Assembly (NCBI GenBank): GCA_038501625.1
Contig: JAZAYU010000183.1
Span: forward strand, 992,001-1,056,000
Direction: 5' to 3'
From: Corbicula japonica
Taxonomy: Eukaryota; Mollusca; Bivalvia; Venerida; Cyrenidae
Length of the DNA stretch: 64,000 nucleotides
Shown here piece after piece: positions 1 through 15,500 of this stretch; position 1 is the first letter of the stretch; each line of letters starts with the position of its first letter. The notes beneath the pieces were generated by a model. That model worked only from the letters and a program-made list of their open reading frames with translations, was not told the origin of the DNA and did not search any database. A program made the position numbers and the translations under genes.

Positions 1-70
1 AGCGCTACTGTGAATTTCAAGTTGTTTTAGGAGGCATGTTGGCTTGTCAAATTAAAACAAACAAACATCA

Positions 71-312
71 GATAAATAAGTAAAACGTATAGATAACCGA
101 TAGGCCATCCAAATACGGCAGCAGCACCAAAGCAACCATGCAAGAGACAAATACAGTTAATAAATCCTCATCCCCAATAGAGGATAGATCAAGTACGCTA
201 ATATACTGCTACCCACAATGATTGACATTCTAAATGGCTTGAAATTAGCATATTACCGCAAGGGAGGTAATTGAAACTGATAACTAAAAAGAATTTAAGT
301 ACGGGGAGTAAG
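71..312. repeat. Dispersed repeat, related to 56166-56520
   Basis: This stretch shares the order of several blocks with 56166-56400: a gtatagataa block, an aatacggc(a/g)gcagc block, accatgcaagag, agatcaagta, ctcacaatgat(t/c)ga and gggaggtaa(c/t)tgaaa. It sits in the intron before the first visible sacsin exon. No coding frame of substance is present in 1-439. Confidence 0.6.
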
Positions 313-439
313 ATAATTTTTCTTGTTATCGAAATGCAGTGTTTTGGAAAACAATATGTACTTATGAGGGTTAATTTACAATATTCCAAGTGATGGTATA
401 CAAAATCCTGAATTATTTTAAATATTTTATTACCTTCAG

Positions 440-587
440 GCTCCAGCTCTAGCGTTCCATAATGATGCCGTATTTTCTGACGATGACTGGAGAGGTATCA
501 GATCTATATATAGCAGTGTCAAGAGAGATGATGCTATGAAAATCGGACGATTTGGATTGGGATTCAAATCTGTATTCCACCTAACAG
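440..587 (+). CDS. SACS: Sacsin exon: G1/G2 boxes of ATPase module 1
   Basis: The acceptor is the pyrimidine-rich run ending ttcag before 440, and the donor is GTAAGA at 588. The 49 codons begin APALAFHNDAVF and end GRFGLGFKSVFHLT, the lid and glycine box of a GHKL ATPase. The preceding N-box exon (NADDAG type) is not found in 1-439, so it must lie upstream of the window. The exon is phase 0 at its start and phase 1 at its end. Confidence 0.85.
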
Positions 588-3500
588 GTAAGATAAGATA
601 ATGTCAAACTATGTAATCTTATTATAGGTCCTCTATTGACACATTAGTTTTGCGCTTTATTCTTTCATGCCTTAAAGTTATTTTCTAACCATGCCGTCAA
701 ATGCTCAGACCGAAAATCGAATCGCTTTAGCGACAGTGTTTAGCCACATAGCTCAGGTCGCCATTTCAGCCAATCAGATGCTTGAGATTTGAGACTGGTT
801 GTATGCTCAGTTTTATAACCTTGGCCACTGGACAGCTACCGTAAGAGGTTGAGCGGATGATGCTATTTAACATGGACAACTTAACAAGTTAAAAATTATA
901 ACAATATTGAATTAAATGATCTTGAATTTGACAGGATTTCCTACTAATTCGCAGTTCCTCATTGGTTCCTTTCCATATAAAATCGCATATACAATTACCA
1001 TAAATGTTTATATATTTTTCTACGCAAAGATTACCCATGTATCATCAGCGGCAAAAACGTACTGTTCATAAATCCACACGAAAGACAATCTGGAAAAGTC
1101 TGTGTTACCGTCAAGATGAAGAATCTTAGAAAATGGAAGAGGCTGAACTTCCAAGATTTCATGAATGTTATGAACGGGACATTCGGATTTTCTGAAAAGA
1201 ACATTGATGATGGAGGATACGAGGGCACGATATTTTGGTTCCCTTTACGCCAAACTCCCTCGCTTTTATCAGAAGACGTATATTTCCACAAAGATGTCGA
1301 GGGACTTCTCAAAGCGTTCATCGATGAATCTCAAAGAAGTCTGATATTTTTAAAAACAGTTTGCAGTGTGGAGATTTATGTAAGCCTTTCAGAAGATTGC
1401 GATTCAAAAAATGCACCAAGATCGACCTCCTCTGAAATAGAAACTGATCTAGAACTTATGAATTTGGGAAAAGAAACACCGTTTTACATTGTTCGCATCG
1501 ACAACACTTCAAACGATTTGGCTGAGAAAAGAAAAGAAATATTGAAAGAGCTCATAGCAATGGGCGACACTATACCAACAATATCAAAGTTTTGGGTGCA
1601 AAACTCATCAGTGACAGTGACACAAAAAACTAAAGATGGAAATGACAAAATGTCGAAATCAAGATGGCTAATTGTGAACTATTTGAAGGGAGGTGAACTA
1701 TCAGAACGCATTAAAGTCCTGAAGAATGATGAAGACCTCAAGTATCCGCATCTTGTCGGGCTAGCTGCCCCAATTCACGAAGACGGTGTGTACAATGGGA
1801 CTGCGGGACATGTATTCTGTTACCAACCTCTACCGCAGGAAAGTTCTTCTGTTACGGGGCTACCAGTTCACGTGAATGCATTCTTTGCTCTAACGCAGAA
1901 TAGAAGACATATTAGATGGCCTGATGACGACAACCAATCATTGAGCACCACAGACAAGAAAATTGAATGGAATCTTAGAATTGTATCAGAAATCCTACCG
2001 GATGCCTACTGTCAGCTTATTAAGGAAATGGTCGATCTAAGCATTAGCGAGAACAATAAAGAATATCTTATAAACGCTGTTTACAATACCATTCCAAATT
2101 TGAAAATGGTGGAACCCCACTGGGAAGGTTTGGTGACTAATGTCATAAGGAGGTGTAAGAAACCTGAAGTGAACATGATTCATACAAATTGTTCAGGAGA
2201 CTGGTTACCTGTGCACGAGGTTATGATCGCTGATTTCAGGGGATTTCATGGACTAACGGAGTCGTGCATTAACACAACAGTAGAACTCATGGTACTAGAC
2301 AAGGTTAATATTTGCATCGTACCCAACCACGTGACCGATTCATTTAAAACAATTAGTGAAGAACTGACCTTTGTCACACCGATGGTTTTGAGAAGTCATC
2401 TTGCAGTATTTCATAGTTACAAACAGATGTCCTTTGATCAGAAGCAAGATCTATTAGAATTTGTGCTCCGAGAAGATGCAGGCAATGATTTGGAGAGCAT
2501 AGAGTTGGTCCCGCTCAGTGACGAGACATACTGCAGTTTTTCGAGACTTGTGCCTGTTTTTCATGAAACCAAGGAAGTCGTTGATGTTTTTCATGGCCAT
2601 GAAAGAAGATTTATCAGACCTGATCTGCGCCCTAAAACGTCAGTTTTACTACAAGATGTCAGGGATAATGGTAAACTTCATTTTCTTTTACTAAGATTGT
2701 ATTTTAAGCTGTTTAGGCAAAGACCAGGAAATCTGATTTTTTGGCTGTGTGTGCAGGCTTTTGTCAGAATGTAGGTATTGTAACTATTGCTAATAGATAT
2801 ATATTTCACGTTTTTTCGTATAGTGACAGTAAAACATTTTAAAATCGTTTAGAAATCATAGTCGTCCACTAGATACGTATAAGTAAGTTGTAAAAACCTA
2901 ATAAGTACTGAATGAAATCTTAACAGTTTATATTGTTTTGGATGTTATTAATTTCTTTTGAAGGTTCCTACTGCATTCATCTACTAACTGCTGACGCTGC
3001 AAAAGGTATGCTTCAAGACATTATTGCTACATTTCCGCCGGAAGTACAAGGATCTGGAGCTGAGAGGGTGAAGTCATGGATTAGAAAGGTTTGGAATCTT
3101 ATTCAGTCAAAATTTAGAGATAAGCATGAACTGTTTCATGATCTCGAGATATTCCCTGTTTTAGCCCACAGTTCATGGGAAAATGCGAATAAATTTCGCT
3201 GTATTGCTATTCAAACACACGTTCTACATATCCAGCATTTCAGCGTCGCCGAAAAAGAAGTCCACATACGGAAAGCATTCGAACTTCTTTCAGTAACTGT
3301 TGTGAAGTACGTTCCAAACTGGATCGATCATGGATTGGTAAATGAATACTTGCATGATGATACAACTGATGGTTTGTTTGGAGTTTTGATGCAACTCTCT
3401 GATGACAATATTCAGTACTTTAACGAAAATTGTTCAAACGAAACCAGCACTGCTCTACTTGAATTTCTGTCTGAGCGGATCAACATAGAAATAGACGATA

Positions 3501-6500
3501 AGTTAAAGGAGTATTTGATTAGTCTTAGACTATTCAAAGCCTACGATGACGCAACAGCCTTTCAGTTTGTATCTTTGAAAGAAAACAAAATATTTTACGA
3601 TACGAAGCGGTTTCCCGTGAGATTTCCGCACAGTCTACTGATGTTTTGTTCTGAATTGGAAAGGAGATTTGCAGAAAAGCTTGGAGCAGAATGTATTTCA
3701 GAGACTGAAGTTGCACTGGACGCACTTAAACATATCGACAGATACTCTATCGAAGAAAGAACATGTTTGGTAAATTGGATTATTAAAAACGAATCCGTTT
3801 TCAAAACACAATTGATTCAAAGTCAGCTTAAAGAAGTTCCCTTCCTGATGACCGCAGATGGTCGGTACCATAGAGCCGCTGAATTGTTTGACCCTACAGA
3901 CAAGGTATTAGATGATCTCTTTCGTGGTCAGAATATGATCCCGGTATTGGAATGGAAAGATGATTGGTATATCGGAGCACTAAAAACCCTTGGCTTGAAA
4001 TCTCGCGATAATCTGACATCAGATGATATTAATCAGCAATGTGACACAGTGAAGGAAATGTCTATAGGTAACATTAAGTTTGAAGAAAGTAAATGCAATG
4101 CCTTGCTTAAAATAATGGACGAACATATCTGTCTGGTGAATAAACAAATACTTAAATCAAAACGGTGCATTCTTGTTCGAACAAAATATGAATTCGCTAA
4201 AAGCGATGAAACAAACATTGATTCTAATCAAGCACTCTTACTAAAATGTCCCAGCGATGTGAAATCGAAGGATTTTCGATCGTTGGTTGGTACTGTGTTA
4301 TCTACAATCGATACAAAAGCTCTACCAAATCTGTCAGAGTTGTTTGGGTGGACGAAGCCTCCAGAAGTTGCTGATGTTGTCAAACAGCTCTTCAATGTTG
4401 TTCAGAACTATGATCAGAAACACAAGGCTAAGAGTTTGAAAATTGTTACTGCAGTATATAGTTGGTTGAAAACGCAAGATCAGTATTCATCAGCAGATTT
4501 TAAGAATATCTTCAAAGATGTTTTCAGAGAATGTGATAAATACATTTGGGTAGGTGATGGTTTCCAAACACCAAAGAAAGTTTACGTTCACAAAAAGGAA
4601 AACGATATCGATATGACTCCGTTTTTGTTTGAACTTCCGTCTGATATGAACGAATTTGCTGATTTCTTCATCAAATTAGGTTGCCCAGCACATGTTGACT
4701 TGAAAATGTATCTTGATACTCTTGAAGAAATCCGAAACGTGTGCGAATCTGACACGACAAATAAGATATTTACAGATAAACCGTCATTGAAACATGAACG
4801 GCTTTTGCAACTGTCAGTTTCAATACTTAACAAACTTCAGGAGGATTTTTTGGTTGAACTTCAAGAGAACGAAAGAGAATTATATTTTCCCATACGAACA
4901 GAATGTAGTGTTGGTTTAAGATTCGCCCCTTCAAAACTGTGCACATACAGCGATGACCCTTGGCTACAAGATATGACGGATGCCGATGTTGCTGAAATAC
5001 ATCCGAAAATTCCAAAAGAAACAGCAAAAGCACTGGGAGTACCCTCTCTTCGACAACAATTGCTATCAAATACCGAAGCTTTTGAGGAGTGGGGTCAAGA
5101 AGAACCCCTTACAAGGAGATTGCGAACTCTTCTAAAAGATGGATATGTCGATGGATTCTCGGTCGCTAAGGAACTCTTTCAAAATGCGGATGATGCTGGT
5201 GCCAAAAAATTATTAATAATGTACGACGAAAGAGAAAACAATGATGCAAAGACACAGCTTGTAAATGAAAACATGGCTAAATGTCAGGGTCCTGCGATAT
5301 GGGTTTACAACGATGCCCAGTTTACAGAAGACGATTTGAAAAACATAACCAAGCTTAGCGGCGCAACGAAAGAAAAGGACACAACTAAAGTTGGGAAATT
5401 TGGTCTCGGGTTTTGTTCAGTTTACAATCTGACAGATGTTCCAAGCTTCATTTCTGGAGAAAATCTTGTTATTTTTGATCCGCACACCACTTTCCTTGGA
5501 AATGCATTGCCTGGAAAAAGTCCAGGATTAAGAATAAATTTCAGTCTGATGAAAAATAGGAAAGTGTTAACGAAAATGAAGAATCAGTTTAAACCCTTTG
5601 AAGGAGTATTTGATTGTAAAATTCTTGACTGTAATCCTTGTTTCAAAGGAACATTATTTCGTTTGCCTTTACGCATTTGTGGAAGCGAAATATGCGATAC
5701 AGTTTACACACACTCTGATATGATAGAATTGCTGAATATGATAATGGATCGTTCTGCAAACATGCTACTGTTCAGTCAAAATGTTCAAGAACTGAAAGTT
5801 TTCCATTTACAAAAGAACCAAACCAATCCATCTGAAATGAGACTTCTGTTTGACGTTAATAAATCAGTCACGAACGTAGTGCCGCCAACTTCATGTGACT
5901 TAATACGTTCCGTGTTGTTGGAAGCATCTGAAAGGAAAATGGCGAATAAGCTCGGGGATCCAATGCTACTTCTTCAGAAGAACTCAATCCAAGGGAAAAA
6001 GTTTTCTGATGCAAAATTACAAATCACGGCCAACATTTCATTTACAAGTACGTGGCTGATCAGCTGGGCAACTGGTAAAGATGAAAAAACGTTGCATTTG
6101 ACCGAATCGGAAAAGGGTGCATTGTGTCTTGGGGCCGTTGCAATACCAATTACACAAACTCAAAATGACAGGGATGCACAAACAGATATTCAAGTTATGC
6201 TTCTGAAAGATGTAACTGCGGAATTTTACAAAACAGGGCACCTATTTTTCTTTCTTCCACTTCCAATTGAGCATGATTTCCCGTTCCATATAAATGGCCA
6301 ATTTGGGGTGACACCTGACAGAAGACATCTGAACTGGTCAACGGACGATGACCGAAATACACGGATGAAAGATTGGAACGAATGCCTGCTCTCTGATCCG
6401 GTAGTTCATGCATTGCTGTATCTGCTGGAGAACATCCGATCATTAGGAAAGGTGTCGTCATACAAATTCGACCAGCTTTGGCCAAGATCAGACACAGGAC

Positions 6501-9500
6501 AATTAAAATGTATTTGCAAAGCTTTCTACACACAAATTGTGCGGCCGGGGCTATATAACGTATTCGAGAGAAACGGTGAATGGTTTGATATCACACGATG
6601 TGTTTTAATTGAGAAGACGTTTAGAAGATCAGACATGGGTATTCATGCTTTTAATGCATTGTCAATGTTAAACAGAAACGTTTTGGACGTGTCTGAAGAG
6701 ATATATGAATTTTTGTACCAAGCAGACTCCAATGTGGTGGTAGATTGTATAGTAACTCAGGAGTCATTCTTCATGGAACATTTTCTACCCAACCTCGAGA
6801 CTATTGATGAAAATGTCGGATTTAAACAGGAATCAGATAAGCTTTTATCATATGCCATTCATATGCAAAATATCAGGATAGATAACTGGTTGAAAAGCAA
6901 TAATTCTATACCATCACTTCCAAACGGATTACGTCAACGACCAAATCAACTTGTAGACCCAACATCTCAGCTTTCAGGAATGTTTGAAGAATGTGAAGGT
7001 TTTTTTCCTAGTGAAGAATTTACTTCTGCCACTACTCTTCATCACTTGCGCCGTCTTGGTTTAGTTCACGACTTACTTAACGATGAGCTTGTAACAGACC
7101 GTGCAAGTTCAATCGAAAGAGTCAAAAATAAATGTGTAATATGCGCGGCTCTTAGGTCAACAAAGCTGATCTCTTATCTCAGCGCAAAGATCTCTCACCA
7201 TGAAAATTGTATTTCGGATCTCCATCGATTTGAATTTATTCCAGTGGCACCAAAACCAAATGATTGGCCTTTTCCATGGGAGGGTAAAATCACCGACAAC
7301 ACAGTAGGTTCGATAAAGTGTGACCAGCATCGTTCAAAATATGGAGATTGGGATATAGCGCATTTTGCTAAACCGTCAGAGGTTTTTCACCCTGACTGTA
7401 AAATTCTTGTTGGGACCGTGCGATATGTATTTGAGGATAGATTTTTTTATCAAAACTATCTACTAACGTTAGCTGTAGAGATTAAACAGGTGTTACTGAA
7501 AATTGGTATGCAAGGAATCACAATTGACGAAGCCCACATATCAGAGGGTCAGGGTACGGAAAAGCGAGTTTCGTTTCTCGCGAATCCCCCACACGTTAAT
7601 GATGTTGTCTTACATTTACAGAATGTTGTAAACAACTATGATGCAAAACACCGACTTTATTGTTCGCAGATAGCTTGTAAAATATACACTTGGCTTATGG
7701 GTCAAAGTCAATGTTCGGATAAAGATTTGACAAGAATCTTTAATGAGTTGTTTGGATCAGAAGATGGGAAGTATATTTGGGTTGGAGATGGTTTTCAACC
7801 ACCAGGAAAGGTTTGCGTACAAATGAATGAAACGGACATTGAAATGAAACCTTTTGTTTTTGGACTTCCAGCGGAAATGATAGATCTTTCTGACTTTTTC
7901 ATCAATTTGGGTTGTTACAAATGCATTAATTTAGACATGTATCTTTGTATTCTGTCCGAAATACATGAAGTATGTGAAACAGACAAACAGGAAAAGATAT
8001 GCTCAGACGAACGATTACTAAAACTTTCTATTGAAATACTGAACAAATTACATGCTCAATATCTGGAAGAATTAGAAAACAACAAAAAAGAAATATATTT
8101 CCCAGTTCGTGTTGAAAGTACAAAAACGGGTAGGTTGAAATTAGCACCAGCAAAAGAATGCACGTATTGTGATGTTCAGTGGCTTAATGATATCAACGAT
8201 GAAGGAATTATCGAAATTCACCCAAATGTGCCAGTGGAAACAGCAGAAGCACTCGGAGTGCCATCGCTTCGGCAGCAGTTGCTATCAAGCGCTGATGCGT
8301 TCGAGGAATGGGGTCAGGAGGAACCTCTTACACGGCGGATAAAAACGCTTCTCAAAGAAGGTTACCTAGATGGGTTTGCAGTTGCAAAAGAACTTTTTCA
8401 GAACGCAGATGACGCTGGCGCTAAAAAGCTGTGGATACTTTACGATGAAAGAGAAAATAATGATGCAAAATCTCATTTGTTCAGTGAAAATATGGATAAA
8501 TGTCAGGGACCGGCAATATGGGTATATAATGACGCCCAGTTTACAGAAAATGACTTAAAGAGTATAACAAAACTAAATGGAGCGACAAAAGAAAATGATT
8601 CTACAAAAATTGGAAAGTTCGGTTTAGGATTTTGCGCTGTTTACAACTTGACTGATGTTCCCAGTTTTATTTCAGGAAATCAGCTTGTGATGTTTGATCC
8701 ACATATGACATTTTTGGGAAAAGCTTTACCTGGAAAAAGTCCAGGTTTGAAAATCAATTTCAGACACATGAAAAATCTTAGAGTGATAAGAAGAATGAAA
8801 AATCAGTTTAAACCCTTTGAAGGAATATTTGATTGCAAGATTCTGGACTGCACTCCTGACTTTCGAGGAACATTATTTCGTTTGCCACTGAGAACAAATG
8901 CAAGTGAAATTAGCGATACCATTTACACACCATCAGAGGTAATAGAATTACTTGTTATGGTCATGAATCGATCGTCAAACATGCTGTTGTTTAATCAGAG
9001 CGTTGAAGAATTTAAAGTATTTCATCTGCCTAAAACTGAAAACAATCCATCAAAAATGAAACTCCTGTTTGAAGTGACTAAGTCGAATATGAATTTACTT
9101 CCAAAAAGTTGTGAGAAATTGAAGCAGTCAGTGTTAGAAGAAGCGAGTGAGATGAAACGCCTAAAGAAGCTTAACGATCCTCTTTTGCTTCTTCAAAAGA
9201 ACACAATTACGGGTACAATATACTGTGATTCACAGCTTCATAACAAAGAAGCTAAACATTTTACAAATACGTGGCTGATAAGCTGGGCAACTGGTGCAGA
9301 CACCCAGACAATAGAAATGACAGAATCAGAAAAAGGCGCGATATGTCTTGGGGCAATAGCAGTGCCAATAGATTATTGTAATACAGCAGATGATACCCCT
9401 CCACAACTAAAAGTGTTGCCACTTTGTGATGTGGATGAAAACTTTTACACAAAAGGACACGTCTTCTTCTTTCTCCCACTTCCGATTGAACAAAATTTTC

Positions 9501-12500
9501 CGTTTCATATAAATGGTCAGTTTGTCGTTACACCTGACAGAAGGCATTTAAATTCGTCTACAGAAGATGACAAAAACCAAAGAAAGAACGACTGGAATGA
9601 TCGACTGCTCTCAGATCCGATCATATTTGCCTTGTTGCATTTGTTGGAGAACCTCCACACTTTAGGCGACCTTTCTACTTACAGATTTGATCAATTATGG
9701 CCTCAATCTGAAAATAGACAACTTCTGAAAAGCGTACCTGAAGCTTTCTATCGCCAGGTTGTTCGACCTGGGATTTTCAAAATATTTGAGAAAGACGGCC
9801 AATGGTTCGATATCTCACAGTGCGTCTTTATTGAGCAGACATTCCGACGGTCTCCATTGGGTGAAATTGCTTTTGAATTACTGTCACTGTTGAATAAATG
9901 TGTGGTAGATATCTCCGAGGATATTTACAAATCGCTTCAAATGGCAGACACAAGTGTTATCAAGGACAGAACAGTTACTGAACATGACTTTTTCATGAAC
10001 TATTTTCTACCCAACCTGAAACTTTTTGAAGAAAATAAAGACTTGATTGAAAAGAGGGATAGTATGCTATCACACGCAATTTGCTGCAGTTATAGTGATA
10101 TTCATAAATGGATGACAGACAATCCATGCATACCATCACGACCATCGGGCGTTTTGAGAAAGCCAAGAGATCTGATAGATCCAAAATCAATGCTTGTTGA
10201 ACTTTTTGAAGATTCAGATGGATATTTTCTCGACCAATGCTTTACTTCCACAGATATTGTAGAAAAACTTAAACCTCTCGGATTAATAGACCAAACCCTA
10301 CCCGATGCATTGCTTGTGCAACGTGTAAATTCCATAAAACCATTAGAAGAAAAATGTAAAAAATGCGCAGCAGATCGTGCAAGTCTTATCATCATCTACT
10401 TGAGTACGACATTGTCGCAACATGAGAACTGTGTTGATGAACTAAAGCAGATCAATTTTGTTCCTGTCAGTTCAAAACCATTCAATTGGCCGTTTACTTG
10501 GAAGGGACAAGAGAATGGGCATAAAAGTTTCAAAGTCTGTGAGCAACATTCAAAAGGTCACTGCAACATTACAACATCCCATTTTGAAAAGGCATCAGAA
10601 GTATATCGGTATGATTGTAAATATATCGTAGGTTGTGTTAAGTATGTTTTCGACGAAAGACAGTGTCTAAGAAATAAACACCATGTATCAACAATGGACA
10701 TTAATGCTGTTTTACAGCAAATAGGGGTAAATGGTTTTCCAGAACGTGATATAGATCATGGTATTGTCATAGAACAGCTTCATTCATTGTTTGCTACAGA
10801 TTTTACAGAATCTTTAAAAGTTAGATTTGAGAAAACACTTACTGCAATATACGGTCATTTAAATGAAAAATGCAAAGACATGGTGGTGTTCAAAAGCATT
10901 CAATCTTCCCTTCACAACAAGAAATGTGTTTGGGTAAATGATAGGTTTGTTTCTTCAGAGATTGTTGCTAAATTTTGCGCGCGTGATTGTCAGCCATTTT
11001 TGTTTCAACTGCAATCTCCTCTTGCTCAGTATGGAAAACTTTGCGAATGTTTAAATATTGTTGATCGTTTTCATCCACATATGGTTGGTATGGTAATCGG
11101 GAATCTAAAAGTATCGAAAGGAGAAGAAAAATTGACCGCCGAGGAAGTAACATCTGCCATAAGCTTACTGCATTGTCTGGATCAGAGTCTTACCTTTCAT
11201 GAAATATATGATGTTGACAGCATACTGGATGCTCATTTGTTATGTATATATGGTCCAGACGAGGATGGTATTTTACGAAATTGTAAGTTAATGTGCTTTA
11301 ACGACCACGACAACATTGAAAAGAGCGAATCGATGATATACACGCACGTTGGTATACCTCCGTCACTGGCTACAAAATTCGGAGTGATTCCGAAAGTTAT
11401 ATTCAATCTAGAAGAAAACTCTGAAGATATCGAAGATTTCTATCCAGATGAACCACTGGTTATACGTTTGAAAAGGCTGGTAGAAAGTTATCCGTGTGAT
11501 AGTGGAATCTTTAAAGAACTTATTCAAAACGCTGATGACGCATATGCAACAGAAATTCATTTTCTTTTGGACGAAATCACTCATCCTTGCGATAATATTA
11601 TGAATCCGGAATTCGAACCTCTACAGGGACCTGCTTTATGCGTCTTTAATAATAGTGCATTTTCAAATAAAGATCTGGAGGGTATCAGACGACTTGGTGT
11701 CGGGAGCAAAGGGGATGATCCATCAAAGACTGGAAGTTACGGTGTAGGATTTAATTCGGTGTACAATATAACAGATGCCCCATCATTCTACACAATAGGA
11801 GGAGATATTGAGAACGGTGAAACACTATGCTTGTTCGACCCTTTGGCCAAATATGTACCACGGGTCACGAGAAAAAAGCCTGGAAAGCGTTATAAAAATG
11901 TAGATAAAATTAAACGTCATCACAGCAATGTAATGGACGGGTATCATACAACATTTTTCTTGGAAAAACAAGATAAAGGAACGATATTTAGGTTTCCTTT
12001 GAGGACGATTGAAATGGCTAGAGACTCGGAGATTAAAAGTGAAGCGGTTGATGTGACTAATATAAAACAATACTTAGAGAATTTGTATGATGACGCAAAA
12101 GACATGATGGTGTTTTTGAAAACCTTGCGCACCATTAAAGTTTCAAAAGCTTCTAGAGAACAATATGATGAATTTTTTCGAGTAGATATTGAACTTGATG
12201 AGGTTTTCAAGCAAGAACGAGCCAAGTTCGTTGATCTCCAGTCGGCTTTTTTCAGTCAAGCAAAATCTGACAAAGAAAGAATATTAAGTTATAAACAACT
12301 ATCTTTCGCATATGAATTGTCAATAACTGGAAAATGTTCAAATACACTTGAGCTGACGCCTTGCACAAAAACAACCAATTATACTGTCGTACAAACCTTG
12401 GGATTTAAGGATCAAGAAAAGATTCCACAGTTATTGAGAGACGACTTGGTAAAAGGAAAGATTGGTTTCATGCCACACGGTGCCGTTGCTCTTTGCTCTA

Positions 12501-15500
12501 CGACCCCTTTGCCTAGTATCACTGTACCACCAGAAGCAAAAAATAAAGTGTATTGCTTTTTACCGCTGCCAATTCACACTGGTCTTCCAGTCCATGTTCA
12601 TGGATATTTTGCCTTAGAACACGAAGGTCGAAGATCGCTTTTCCGAGGAGAGAAGCCTGAAGAATGTAGTAAATCACTTTGGAATTCTACATTAATCCGG
12701 CAAGTCATTTCGCCAGCATATGTTCTATTACTTGACTACATTAGGAGAATAGTGTTTGCCAAATTTTCAAACGAAGGATTCATATATTACTCGGTTGTGC
12801 ATGCTGTTAACATGTATCAACAATTATTTCCCGTCTGGGATAATGTTAGTGACGATTACTGGAAAGAGCTTTTGCGGTGTGTGTTCAATGAACTTGTTTC
12901 CGAGCACATTCCGTTCCTTCCTGTCCTAAGAACAACGTGCAAAAAAAGAAAGTACGTGCGTTCTCAAACGGTGAAAATGACGGAAATAACGTGGACACCA
13001 TTAAATCATCCACAGTTAGAGTTTCCTGCATTCTTTATCAGTGATTTAAACTTCGTAGAAGAGAGTAGAAAAGAGGATTTTGAGTTCAGCAATTTACTTG
13101 GAGATATCGGAATGAGAATCGTGAGCTGTATCCCGAATATACGAATAGCCATGGACCATGCTTGCTGTGCAATTCAAGAACTTAAACCTAGTCATATGAT
13201 AAATTTCTTAACTTCATTTAGTTCAGATAACAAAGGTAAATGCTCGATTGAAGTGAACAAACATATTGGAAAAACAGTTGTTCGTTCTTCAGGAAATCTG
13301 ATGACAATCGTACGCTATTGCCTGAATGACATTGAAAGCTTTATGGAAAGTTTAGACTGTTTACCTTTGTTCATGACACAGGATTTTGTTTTAAGAACAC
13401 TTCCGGAAGGGGGTTTCTATTACCTGGACGATTCAGGATCTTTCTGTGACTTTTTCCCGACAAAACTGCATTTATTTTTGCAATCGGACTTAGCAAGATT
13501 GACAGGTCACTCCTTTAAATGCTTTGAAAAATTGTCAACGAATAAACTGAAACCCTTCAACCTCCAGGATTTTGTACATCTTGCAAGTGACACTGGCGCC
13601 ATTCCGACTAACACCATTCAAAATAAATCGTGGGACAAAAATGATCCGGATGTAAGCTGGATACAAAAGTTTTGGAGGTTCTTTTTCCATGTTGCTTCAG
13701 ACAGTGATAACGACGACATTTCTAACCTCTTACAAATCATTCAAAATTGTGCTCTTATTCCTGCGTTCGGAAGCAATGAAGTATCAGTTCTTGTGCCACC
13801 AATTAACAGAAAGGCTGTCATCAATAAAGGCAGTTTCAGAAACAATGCAAGGCTTCAACGAAGCATTTCTTCGTTAAACATTCCAACTTTGGACGTGGTG
13901 GTTTTTCCCGAGGAGCAGTATTCTAGTCATAAAGCTTGTAAAATGCTTTTGAATTCCCAGATTCCAAATTTTTCGATTCCAGAAGATGTTGTTGAATGTT
14001 TTCATATAAATCGAAGTGCTATAATTGAAGCTGGGATTTCGCAGGACTGTGCGACGACTCTTATGATGTACTTCAATGACACATTCGGAACCACGGGTCT
14101 GTCCGGAAAAACAAGAGAAATTATTCAAAACCTTCCATTTTTTGTTTCTCGGTTTGGTTGCATTGTAGCAATAAGTAAGTTCGAAAAAAAGTATGTTGTT
14201 CCAAATAACCTTCCGCAAAACGGTTTAGAAGATTTGGCAAATAACGTAAATACTCTTTTGCTACAAGATATAAATTGCACGGATTTATACTGCAAGTTGG
14301 ATATCCCAAAATTAAGCCTTGTTGACGTTTATACAAAGTTGATAATACCTTACCAGAACAAAATGAAACGCAAAGACTTTTATGCGCACATAAGTTTTAT
14401 TGCAAAAATATCAAGTTATGAAAGTGGATTTATGGACTCTAAACTACTACATTTGCTAAAACCTGAAAAATTTGTCCTTTCCTCTTGTGGAAATATGAAA
14501 TGTGTGGCGGAATTATTCGATCCAAAAAATAAAATATTTCTTCTCATGTGTCAGCCTTCGGAGTTAGTACCGACTGAGTTGCGAGATCCAAATACCTTGA
14601 TTTTATTTAGACAATTAGGAATGAAGACATCGCTCGATTTAAAATTATTTGAGCGGTTTGCAGAAGACTTGCATAAAACCGAGCAGGACGAAGGTCTGTC
14701 AAGCAATGTAAAGAATAAATCGCTTTTATTGACAAAAGAATTGTTTGAAAAGGATGAACATTTTTTTCAGAGACAATCTTTGGTTAAGCTAAGCGAAAAA
14801 GCGTTTGTTCTACCATTTAAACCCACCATGGCTATGGAAGAAATACATCAGGCTCGGAATGACAGTCGGCTGATCTGCCTGAAAGGATCTGTCTTAGAAT
14901 CCAAGAAATACAACTGCTGGACAGTTTCAAATATTCTGTCGCTTGAAATAGATCAGATATTGGCGAAATCTACAAAGGCCGATGTTATTATTGATGCCTT
15001 GAAAATCGAAAGAAAACCTCTGGTACAAGACCTATTAAATCATTTTCAAAACGTTAGTTGGAGTGTAAGCATTAAAGCGAAGTCACCCTGCATTTATTAC
15101 CATGACTCATTGCAAAGTATTATGGGATCTATTTATGAGGCGTTAGACGAATACAGAAGGTCTAGCACGTTGACAGAACCTGAACTACAATTCTTAAGTA
15201 ATATAGCAACAATTTACATCCCAACAATAAAGCAAATTTTTGCTGCTAGCGCAGTTGTAATAGAATGTAAACAAAGCAAAGAAATTCCACCTTACCTGAA
15301 TATGTGTCCACGAGATTTTAAAAACTATAAGGATCTTTTTTTACTATTGGGGGTGAGAAAGGAACTTTCATGTGACGTCTTTGCATCCGTTTTAGGTGCA
15401 ATTAGAAGCAAATGTAGACCAGACGGATTGTTACTTCCAAATGAAAAAGCTGATTGTCTGAAAGCAATGGCTTTGCTTTTTAATTTGTTGGCAAAATTTG

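Noticed and set aside
2671..2963. Apparent break between two sacsin open frames
   Set aside because: GTAAAC at 2671 and the acceptor before 2964 rejoin the frame in phase with conserved sequence, so it is an ordinary intron and not a frameshift.
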